32,839 nucleotides of DNA from Candidatus Gastranaerophilales bacterium (GTDB lineage: Bacteria; Cyanobacteriota; Vampirovibrionia; Gastranaerophilales; Gastranaerophilaceae): positions 1-32,839 of the forward strand of contig CALUVK010000001.1 in the NCBI GenBank assembly GCA_944324205.1, read 5' to 3'. The position numbers were made by a program, and so were the translations under genes. Each line of letters starts with the position of its first letter. The first letter of the stretch is position 1. Below the pieces are notes generated by a model. The model saw only the letters and a list, made by a program, of their open reading frames with translations, did no database searches and was not told the DNA's origin. Shown here in pieces: positions 17,388-23,748 of the stretch.

Positions 17388-18707
17388 TTATCTGATTTTT
17401 GTATATATCCTATAAATCAAATATTCTTCAATATGTGTTTGGTAATATAAATATTTACTATCAAATTTCGGAGATAAGAAATCAGACATTTGTTTATAAC
17501 TACTACCCGAAGATGACGGACTACTATTAGTGAAATAGAGATTATCTTTTATTGTATTTGGATCTACATTTGGCATTGCTTGAATAAGAGCATTGCAGAT
17601 TGCATCTCGTGGAATTGTGCATGAACTTGCTCCTGGGTTAATTGTACAAGTTAAATTGCTAAGATATCTGATATTTTTTCTTGGCCCCCATTGTGTTTGA
17701 ATGTCAGGTCTCCAGGTCATAGTAGAAGCTGCTGGATTAGTTAATGTAACGGTTATTCCATTATCACTTCTAGAAGTACTATATCGATTTAATGTCAGCC
17801 CACAAAGTTCTGTCATTCCAAAATTATAAGTAACATCATTTAAGCAGCTAATAATTTTATTTCTATCCAATTCAATGACATTCTCATCGTCGTCTTCATC
17901 ACCTTCGTCGCCTAAGCCATCGTCTTCTTCAATAATTTCTTTGCAGGGGCTGTATTGGAAATTCCTGTCTAATACAGTATTAGAAACGGGAGTAACTCCA
18001 TCTGCAATTTCTAATGGTGCTCTGAGTAAATTTTTTCTTGTTCTTATATATCTTTGACCGACAGCATCTGCAGCTTGAACTGTACCATTTGCAGCTACCA
18101 TGAATTTGAATATATCCGGAGCTTCACATTCATCTCCATCATAGATGCAGCTTCTGTCTTCACCGTTAACATCATTATTAGTCGGATCAACGTCTACATA
18201 AATATCTGTTTGGTATGATGCATTCATACCATCACTAGATGAAGCGATTGCCGGAACAATTCTCCATCTCATGCCGTTTTTAGTGACAAATGATTCATTT
18301 GCAAAACCGTTTTGATAATCTTGGTTATTAAAAGCATAAGCTGTATCACTGCATTGCAGATTATTTTCTGAAATCCCCATACTAATACCCATTAGACTGC
18401 AGAGTTTTTTCTCTCCTGAAAAGTTTGCGTTACGATATCTTTCGTCTATTGGCATATTTGTATTAAATAAAGGATTCTCGCTGCAGTTTACATTATCGTC
18501 TGCGTCAGGGTCTTTGCAAACTGGGTATAATCTGGAATTTGAGGCTAAACTTTGTACTGTTTCGCTCACTGTATCGTATGCCTGTAAATACATCATTTTA
18601 TTTTTATCCGGTCTGAGCGAATTAGCTGCCGGAACAATTAATGCTGCTGCTATACCAATAATGCCTAACGTTATTAGCAATTCTGCTAATGTAAAGCCTC
18701 TTTTCAT
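17388..18707 (-). CDS. Large type IV pilin-like protein (class III prepilin signal)
   Basis: The N-terminus MKRGFTLAELLITLGIIGIA is a textbook prepilin leader. Cleavage is expected between Gly4 and Phe5, with Glu at position +5 of the mature chain and a hydrophobic assembly helix to about residue 30. This means processing by prepilin peptidase and assembly by a type IV pilus or type II secretion machine. At 439 residues it is far longer than a major pilin (about 150), so it is probably a minor pilin or pseudopilin with a large globular C-terminal domain. It has many cysteines and a very acidic linker (about residues 257-279, mainly Glu and Asp). The segment VDVDPTNNDVNG resembles calcium- or Asp-rich loops seen in pseudopilins. 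GAGGAA precedes the ATG, with a promoter upstream. Confidence 0.9.
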   Translation of the reverse strand: MKRGFTLAELLITLGIIGIAAALIVPAANSLRPDKNKMMYLQAYDTVSETVQSLASNSRLYPVCKDPDADDNVNCSENPLFNTNMPIDERYRNANFSGEKKLCSLMGISMGISENNLQCSDTAYAFNNQDYQNGFANESFVTKNGMRWRIVPAIASSSDGMNASYQTDIYVDVDPTNNDVNGEDRSCIYDGDECEAPDIFKFMVAANGTVQAADAVGQRYIRTRKNLLRAPLEIADGVTPVSNTVLDRNFQYSPCKEIIEEDDGLGDEGDEDDDENVIELDRNKIISCLNDVTYNFGMTELCGLTLNRYSTSRSDNGITVTLTNPAASTMTWRPDIQTQWGPRKNIRYLSNLTCTINPGASSCTIPRDAICNALIQAMPNVDPNTIKDNLYFTNSSPSSSGSSYKQMSDFLSPKFDSKYLYYQTHIEEYLIYRIYTKIR

Positions 18708-18746
18708 TTTGAATTCCTCATTTATTATGCTCTTCTTATTACTCTA

Positions 18747-18776
18747 ATAATATCATATTTAGCATACTCTGTGCAA
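18747..18776 (-). promoter_or_regulatory. Promoter of the pilin-like gene
   Basis: On the minus strand TTGCAC (plus 18771-18776), an 18-base spacer and TATTAT (plus 18747-18752) precede the pilin-like gene, leaving a leader of roughly 30 bases with a GAGGAA ribosome binding site. Confidence 0.55.
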
Positions 18777-18810
18777 CCTTAAGAAATTTTTATAAATCAG
18801 ACTAATGTTG

Positions 18811-18816
18811 TATAAT
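18811..18816 (+). promoter_or_regulatory. -10 element of uvrC, close to the start codon
   Basis: A perfect TATAAT ends 8 bases before the uvrC ATG and no Shine-Dalgarno sequence lies between, so the transcript is probably leaderless. A convincing -35 element was not seen. Confidence 0.5.
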
Positions 18817-18824
18817 ATATTCGT

Positions 18825-20492
18825 ATGAATGAAACATTACTTGAGACAATTAAACTTGTTCCAAACCAACCAGGGTGCTACATATACTATGATAAAGACG
18901 GTATTGTTATATATGTAGGAAAAGCAAAAAATTTAAAAAGGCGGGTATATAGTTATTTTCATAAACACCATGAAAGTGTAAAAACAAATGTTCTGGTCTC
19001 ACAAATTGAAAAATTGGAATATATAATTACGGATTCAGAAGTCGAAGCACTGATTTTAGAGTCGCATCTTATTAAAAAATATAAACCAAGATATAATATT
19101 TTACTCAAAGATGACAAAAAATATCCTTATTTTCTGATAACAGATGAAGATTTTCCGCGTATTCAGGTGGTCAGAAAAAAGAATTTAAACCCCGATAAAG
19201 GACGTTTTTACGGTCCTTATACCGATGTTGGTGCAATGTATTCCACTCTTGATTTTTTAAAAAGACTTTTTCCGCTGAAACAGTGTAAAACTCCTAAATT
19301 TTCAAATCGTCCCTGTCTTTATTATCATATAGGCAAATGTCTTGCCCCCTGTCAAGGCAAAGTTACTCCCGAAGAGTATCAAAAACTGATACATCAGGTA
19401 GAATTATTTTTGAGCGGTAAACAGACTGAACTTTTAAAACAAATTCAAGTTCAAATGCAGAAATATGCTGAAACAGAGCAGTTTGAAAAAGCTGCCAAAA
19501 TGCGTGACAGCTATCTGGATTTGCAGAAAACGCTTGAGCGGCAAAAAGTAGTTTATGAAAATACAAAACTCAATGAAGATATTATCTCTGTTCTTTATGA
19601 GGATGGTATTTTAGCTATAGTAATAATGATGATAAGAGAAGGAAGGCTTATTGACAAGAAAGATTTCTCATATTTTGTTGATAATGTTGATAAAACAGAA
19701 TATTTTGAAACATTCTTCAGAGAATATTATACAAATCTGAAACTCGAATATCCTGATAAAATTATCTCACCTGATTTAGAAGAAGTTGGTGAAAAAGAGC
19801 TTTATCAGGACTGGTTAAAAATAATATCCGGTAAAAAGATTACAATAAGCTATGGACGGGGTAAATATAAAGAGCTTGCGGAGCTTGCACGAAAAAATGC
19901 CCAAAACCTTCTTGAAAATGCCAGATTAAAAAAGATGGCACAAATAAGAGATGATTTTAATGAAGTAGGTTCATATCTCGCTGAAAAACTCCGTCTTACA
20001 AACTTTCCAAACAGAATTGAATGTTATGATATTTCACACATTCAAGGTACGAATACAGTTGCATCTATGGTTGTTTTCCAAAACGGTTTGCCTAAAAAAT
20101 CCGCATATCGCAAATTTAAAATTAAGACAACTGAAGGAAAACCGGATGATTTCCTTTCAATGAAAGAAGTTTTATCCCGCAGGCTTGCCAGATTGGGTCA
20201 GAAGAACTGGGAAAAGCCTGATTTAATTATAATTGACGGAGGCAAGGGCCAGCTTTCCAGCGTCATGCAGATTGTGGAAGAGATGGGGGTAAAAGTCGGA
20301 AAAGACGGAATTGATTTTGTATCTTTAGCCAAACGGGAGGAAGAAGTTTTTCTTCCAAATCAATCCCAATCAATTTTGCTTCCCAGAAATTCCAATGCCC
20401 TTTATTTAATTCAGAGAATCAGAGACGAAGCCCACAGGTTTGCAATAACATTCCACAGGGACTTACGCTCTAAGGATATTAAAAAGAAATAA
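18825..20492 (+). CDS. uvrC: Excinuclease ABC subunit C, lacking the C-terminal HhH domain
   Basis: Makes the two incisions around DNA lesions in nucleotide excision repair with UvrA and UvrB. The GIY-YIG nuclease is at the N-terminus (GCYIYY...IYVGK, residues 17-31). Four cysteines (154, 164, 172, 176) match the positions of the iron-sulfur cysteines of E. coli UvrC. A UVR UvrB-binding segment follows (EKAAKMRDSYLDLQKTLE). The RNase H-like second nuclease has CYDISHIQG and LIIIDGGKGQLSS. At 555 residues it is about 50 shorter than usual: it stops soon after HRFAITFHRDLRSKDI, where the tandem helix-hairpin-helix domain should begin. I found no continuation of that domain after the stop. The ATG has no Shine-Dalgarno sequence and a -10 element 8 bases upstream. 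Confidence 0.94.
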   Translation: MNETLLETIKLVPNQPGCYIYYDKDGIVIYVGKAKNLKRRVYSYFHKHHESVKTNVLVSQIEKLEYIITDSEVEALILESHLIKKYKPRYNILLKDDKKYPYFLITDEDFPRIQVVRKKNLNPDKGRFYGPYTDVGAMYSTLDFLKRLFPLKQCKTPKFSNRPCLYYHIGKCLAPCQGKVTPEEYQKLIHQVELFLSGKQTELLKQIQVQMQKYAETEQFEKAAKMRDSYLDLQKTLERQKVVYENTKLNEDIISVLYEDGILAIVIMMIREGRLIDKKDFSYFVDNVDKTEYFETFFREYYTNLKLEYPDKIISPDLEEVGEKELYQDWLKIISGKKITISYGRGKYKELAELARKNAQNLLENARLKKMAQIRDDFNEVGSYLAEKLRLTNFPNRIECYDISHIQGTNTVASMVVFQNGLPKKSAYRKFKIKTTEGKPDDFLSMKEVLSRRLARLGQKNWEKPDLIIIDGGKGQLSSVMQIVEEMGVKVGKDGIDFVSLAKREEEVFLPNQSQSILLPRNSNALYLIQRIRDEAHRFAITFHRDLRSKDIKKK

Positions 20493-20506
20493 GAATTTAA
20501 TAACTG

Positions 20507-20531
20507 ACCTAAATATAAGGATGATTTAGGT
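20507..20531. terminator. Possible terminator hairpin after uvrC
   Basis: ACCTAAAT (20507-20514) and ATTTAGGT (20524-20531) form an 8-bp stem with a 9-base loop, 14 bases after the uvrC stop. No T-run follows, so it is only a weak candidate. Confidence 0.3.
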
Positions 20532-20608
20532 TAACGTCAGAGTCTTTTCTTATTGGTACATAACTAAATTTTGGATTTAGCAAGGAATATATTAAAATAA
20601 AAAAGTTT

Positions 20609-20968
20609 TTAAGCATAATAGTCTAACCTCTTATTATTTTGTAATCTTTCGGCTTGTGCTTTGACAGATTTTGCCTGACTTGCAACTTTATAATCCTGGC
20701 TTGAAGGATCTGCAGGAGCCAGAGCAGAATCAATCACTGTATTAGCATTATCAATGGTTTTTTGCGGATTTTTAGGATTTAATCTTGGCATACTAATAGA
20801 AACATGACCGCCTATTGGAATACCGTCTTTCCATTCAATAACAATTGGTCCGGTTAATAATCCGCCTGCTGCTTTATGAGCACGCTCATGAGCATATATC
20901 TCTGATAAATTCTTTCTGATTAATGCTTGTTGTTGGTTCTTAAAAGCCGGAATATTCATGAAATTCAT
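20609..20968 (-). CDS. SprA-related putative metalloprotease (HExxH)
   Basis: 119 residues from the chosen start. The core YAHERAHKAAGG (His27-Glu28-x-x-His31) followed by GHVSISM and ALAPADPSSQDYKVASQAKSVKAQAERL matches the conserved part of the SprA-related family (also called putative metalloprotease CJM1_0395 family), in which REVRAHEQAHAAAGG and ALAPADPSSQD are hallmarks. Most members are longer and carry a Pro/Glu-rich N-terminus; here only the core is present. Whether it is an active protease is not established for the family. The frame has ATGs at 20974 and 20968; AAGGGGG is one base before the first but seven before the second, so I prefer 20968. No signal peptide is visible. Confidence 0.8.
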   Translation of the reverse strand: MNFMNIPAFKNQQQALIRKNLSEIYAHERAHKAAGGLLTGPIVIEWKDGIPIGGHVSISMPRLNPKNPQKTIDNANTVIDSALAPADPSSQDYKVASQAKSVKAQAERLQNNKRLDYYA

Positions 20969-21091
20969 ACACATTCCCCCTTGGAATTTTTATTATACTC
21001 TTTTTTGTTAAAACGTCAAGAGGAAAATTGAAAAAACGAATTATTTTTAAAAAAAGTTTTTTTATTTGCATGAACGATTTTTAAAAATTTC

Positions 21092-21120
21092 TTGCAATAG
21101 CTCCAAACTTACTTTAGAAT
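21092..21120 (+). promoter_or_regulatory. Promoter of the two-component operon
   Basis: TTGCAA (21092-21097), a 17-base spacer and TAGAAT (21115-21120) give a good sigma-70 type promoter. AAGGAG follows shortly before the ATG at 21143. Confidence 0.6.
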
Positions 21121-21142
21121 AATAATATAAGGAGTTTTCATC

Positions 21143-21850
21143 ATGGCTGAAAAGAAAAGAATACTTATAGTAGACGATGATACTGAAATCAGGGATTTGC
21201 TGGAGTTTGATATATCATCAAGCGGTTATTTTGTAGATACGGCTTCAGACGGTCTGGAAGGATTAAATAAAGCGCTTAATAATACGTATGATCTTATACT
21301 TCTTGATGTCATGATGCCTAAAATGAACGGATTTGATGTGTGCAAAAATATCCGTCAGGCAAAAATTAATGTTCCAATTTTAATGCTTACAGCAAAAGGT
21401 ACGATTGGAGATAAAACCAGCGGATTTGACAGCGGGGCTGATGATTATTTGGTTAAACCGTTTGATGTACAAGAGGTATTGCTTCGCATACGTGTTCTTT
21501 TGCGCAGAAACCAGCCGATTGTTGAAAATTTTAATTCTACTGAAATTTTAGAAGCAGGAGAAATTGAAATTTTACCTGATACTTTAGAAGCGGTTATTTT
21601 AAACAAACATATTAAACTTACACCGACTGAATTTGAAATTTTATATTGTCTGATGCAGCATTTTAATAAACCGGTTACACTGGCAACACTTTTAGAAGAA
21701 GTCTGGGGATATAGCAGTGACGAAGATGTAAGGATGCTGAGAGTTCATGTAGGTGCTTTAAGAAATAAAATAGAGCCTGATGCAAAAAGTCCTAAATATC
21801 TCCATACAGTAACAAATGTCGGATATAAACTTACTCCGTTCGGTGAATAA
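21143..21850 (+). CDS. OmpR/PhoB-family response regulator
   Basis: A DNA-binding response regulator of 235 residues. The receiver domain (about 1-120) has the acidic pocket DDD at 11-13, phosphoacceptor D55 in LLDVMMP, the conserved Thr in LMLTAKG and Lys in LVKPF. The C-terminal winged-helix domain (about 140-232) has KLTPTEFEILYCLM and DVRMLRVHVGALRNKIE, the recognition-helix region of OmpR-type regulators. It resembles the RpaA/RpaB/PhoB group, but a specific orthologue cannot be named from sequence alone. The AAGGAG ribosome binding site and promoter are clear. The histidine kinase gene begins 15 bases after its stop, so the two form an operon and probably a cognate pair. Confidence 0.95.
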   Translation: MAEKKRILIVDDDTEIRDLLEFDISSSGYFVDTASDGLEGLNKALNNTYDLILLDVMMPKMNGFDVCKNIRQAKINVPILMLTAKGTIGDKTSGFDSGADDYLVKPFDVQEVLLRIRVLLRRNQPIVENFNSTEILEAGEIEILPDTLEAVILNKHIKLTPTEFEILYCLMQHFNKPVTLATLLEEVWGYSSDEDVRMLRVHVGALRNKIEPDAKSPKYLHTVTNVGYKLTPFGE

Positions 21851-21865
21851 TTCTGAGGGATTAAT

Positions 21866-23533
21866 ATGGTACAGTTTTTTAGCAAAAGACGTCTTAAAAT
21901 TGCAGAACAAATAATTATTGTAATCTTTTTTGCAGTTTTAATTCCAATGACAGTGAGCGGAGTTATAATAAATAACATCAATCAGCAGTCAAATCGTGCG
22001 CAGTTACGTTCTGCCGCTGTAATGATTGCAAAAATAGTATCTGAGGAAATAGATGTTTTTACAAATTCTATAAATAATGAACTATCGCAGATTGCTGCAA
22101 CGCTTGAATATTATAATTCTCCTGAACAAGAACAACAATATCTTGATACTGTTATGAAGAATCTTTCTTTTTACAAAGAATTGGCTGTAGTAAAACAATC
22201 GGAGCTTCCTAGATATGAAGTATACAGTATTCAGGATGATTATGCGGTATTTGATAAACCTTTGAAAAATGGTAAATACTTAGTTGCAGTATTAGATGTT
22301 AATAATTTGCAGGAAAATCTTTTTAAAACACTTACGAACGATAAACGTCAAATTTATGTTCTTGTCGGCAAAGACCTCATTGCATCTATTAACTATACAG
22401 AAGACGGATATAAAAACAGTATAAAACAGCTTCCGGAAAAACTTCAGGAGAATGAACCTGTTATATATGGTGATACAAAGAATCAGCCGCTTGTTTACCT
22501 TAAAAAGACAGAGCCGGATGTTACAGTTATTGTTAATACAACTGAGTATGTAACCAAACATACTATTGACTATAACCGTGATAAAATAATACTTTCAATC
22601 ATTATAACAATGCTTACTGTATTTTTTGTTGTGGGATTATATACATATTACCTTTATATCAATATCCGTCAGCTTTTCAAGGCAATTATTGCAATATCAA
22701 AAGGAAACTACGAAAGAAGAATTAGGCTTTTGACTAATATTTTCACACCTTTTGAAATTGTTTTTCTCGGAAATGAGTTTAACAGAATGGTTAATCAGAT
22801 TCATAAATCTTATATTCAGCTTAAAAAGAAGAATAAAGAGCTTAAGCAGGTTAATGAATTTCGTTCAAATATGATTGATACAGTAAGTCATGAGTTCAGA
22901 ACTCCTCTTACAAGTATTCAGGGATATACTTCAAGGCTTTTAAGACAGGATATAGAAATAGATGAAGAAACCAGAATAAAATCACTTAAAACTATTAAAA
23001 GACAGGCAGAACGTTTGAAACGGATGATTGAAGATTTATTGGTTATTCCTGATATTGAAGGTGCACGGCTTAATTTTAATATGCAAAATATTCCGATAAA
23101 TTCTGTGATAGAGAGTGCTATTATGCTGGTAAAAAATGACAGCAGAAAAGAAATTGTAAATAATATTAAGGATTCTGTCATTGAAATTGTGGCGGATAGT
23201 GATAGAATTGAACAAGTCTTTGTAAATTTAATAGAAAATGCTATTAAATATTCTAAAGGTGATACGCCGGTTATTTTAGATTATGAAATACAAGAGGAAT
23301 ACTTAGTAGTCAGTGTAAAAAATGATTATGATGTTATTCCGCGTGAAAAACTGAAAACCCTTTTTGATAAATTTACCCGTGTTGATGATTCAACAACGAG
23401 AACAACCCGTGGTACAGGTTTGGGATTGTTTATTGTTAAAGGTCTTGTTGAAGCAATGGGCGGCGAAATAAGGCTTTATTCTAATGAAGAATGTGGTTTC
23501 TGCGTAAAAGTCTTTATGCCGATAGCAGCATAA
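21866..23533 (+). CDS. Membrane sensor histidine kinase, partner of the upstream regulator
   Basis: 555 residues. TM1 is about residues 14-34 and TM2 about 239-263, enclosing an extracytoplasmic sensor of about 200 residues of no recognised fold. A HAMP-like stretch follows, then HisKA with phospho-accepting H342 in SHEFRTPL. The HATPase domain has an intact N box (NLIENAIKYSK), F box (LFDKFTRVDD) and G2 box (RGTGLGLFIVKGL). The G1 box, normally DxGxGI, reads NDYDVI (about 486-493): the conserved Asp and both Gly are changed. Kinases with degenerate G1 may have altered ATP binding or be mainly phosphatases (inference). GAGGGA precedes the ATG. Confidence 0.93.
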   Translation: MVQFFSKRRLKIAEQIIIVIFFAVLIPMTVSGVIINNINQQSNRAQLRSAAVMIAKIVSEEIDVFTNSINNELSQIAATLEYYNSPEQEQQYLDTVMKNLSFYKELAVVKQSELPRYEVYSIQDDYAVFDKPLKNGKYLVAVLDVNNLQENLFKTLTNDKRQIYVLVGKDLIASINYTEDGYKNSIKQLPEKLQENEPVIYGDTKNQPLVYLKKTEPDVTVIVNTTEYVTKHTIDYNRDKIILSIIITMLTVFFVVGLYTYYLYINIRQLFKAIIAISKGNYERRIRLLTNIFTPFEIVFLGNEFNRMVNQIHKSYIQLKKKNKELKQVNEFRSNMIDTVSHEFRTPLTSIQGYTSRLLRQDIEIDEETRIKSLKTIKRQAERLKRMIEDLLVIPDIEGARLNFNMQNIPINSVIESAIMLVKNDSRKEIVNNIKDSVIEIVADSDRIEQVFVNLIENAIKYSKGDTPVILDYEIQEEYLVVSVKNDYDVIPREKLKTLFDKFTRVDDSTTRTTRGTGLGLFIVKGLVEAMGGEIRLYSNEECGFCVKVFMPIAA

Positions 23534-23568
23534 GTATTATGTAGAAATGTAAACCTTTAGCTTTATTA

Positions 23569-23597
23569 TTGCGGTGCGTGATATTATGAGCTATAAT
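23569..23597 (+). promoter_or_regulatory. Promoter of the flagellin-like gene
   Basis: TTGCGG (23569-23574), a 17-base spacer and TATAAT (23592-23597) form a sigma-70 type promoter. The resulting 5' leader is about 125 bases. I do not see the GG-N10-GC sigma-54 or the TAAA-GCCGATAA sigma-28 pattern often used for flagellins. Confidence 0.55.
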
Positions 23598-23663
23598 ATA
23601 TACAAAGGATATATGTATCATTCATGCGTGTGACGAAAAGTTATATGGATATTTTATATTGTC

Positions 23664-23728
23664 GCAGGCTCAAATGCCTGCTGTTATTGCCTTCTAGCCT
23701 CGGGGGAGCCTGATGATAACTGGAGGTT
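23664..23728 (+). promoter_or_regulatory. 5' leader with mutually exclusive stem-loops over the flagellin-like ribosome binding site
   Basis: GCAGGC (23664-23669) can pair with GCCTGC (23676-23681). Alternatively CAGGCTC (23665-23671) can pair with GAGCCTG (23706-23712). AGCCTC (23696-23701) can pair, with one G-U, with GAGGTT (23723-23728), which contains the Shine-Dalgarno GGAGG (23722-23726). These pairings compete, as in RNA switches that control ribosome access. No known riboswitch class was recognised; the assignment rests on complementarity only. Confidence 0.4.
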
Positions 23729-23748
23729 CGGATGATAACCTTCGGTAG
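23713..23748 (+). CDS. Possible 11-codon leader ORF overlapping the flagellin-like start
   Basis: ATG at 23713 has GGGGGAG (23702-23708) four bases upstream and encodes MITGGSDDNLR, ending at TAG 23746-23748, 14 bases inside the flagellin-like frame. Its first codons resemble the main start (MITFGSD), because GATGATAAC is duplicated at 23712-23720 and 23731-23739. It could couple or compete with translation of the main gene. Such short ORFs arise easily by chance, so confidence is low. Confidence 0.35.
   Translation: MITGGSDDNLR

Noticed and set aside
20493..20608. Continuation of uvrC after a frameshift
   Set aside because: No helix-hairpin-helix-like sequence is found in any forward frame after the stop.
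23600..23731. Cyclic di-GMP riboswitch upstream of the flagellin-like gene
   Set aside because: An attractive idea given the GGDEF gene, but I could not find the conserved GEMM core motifs; only unclassified pairings are supported.
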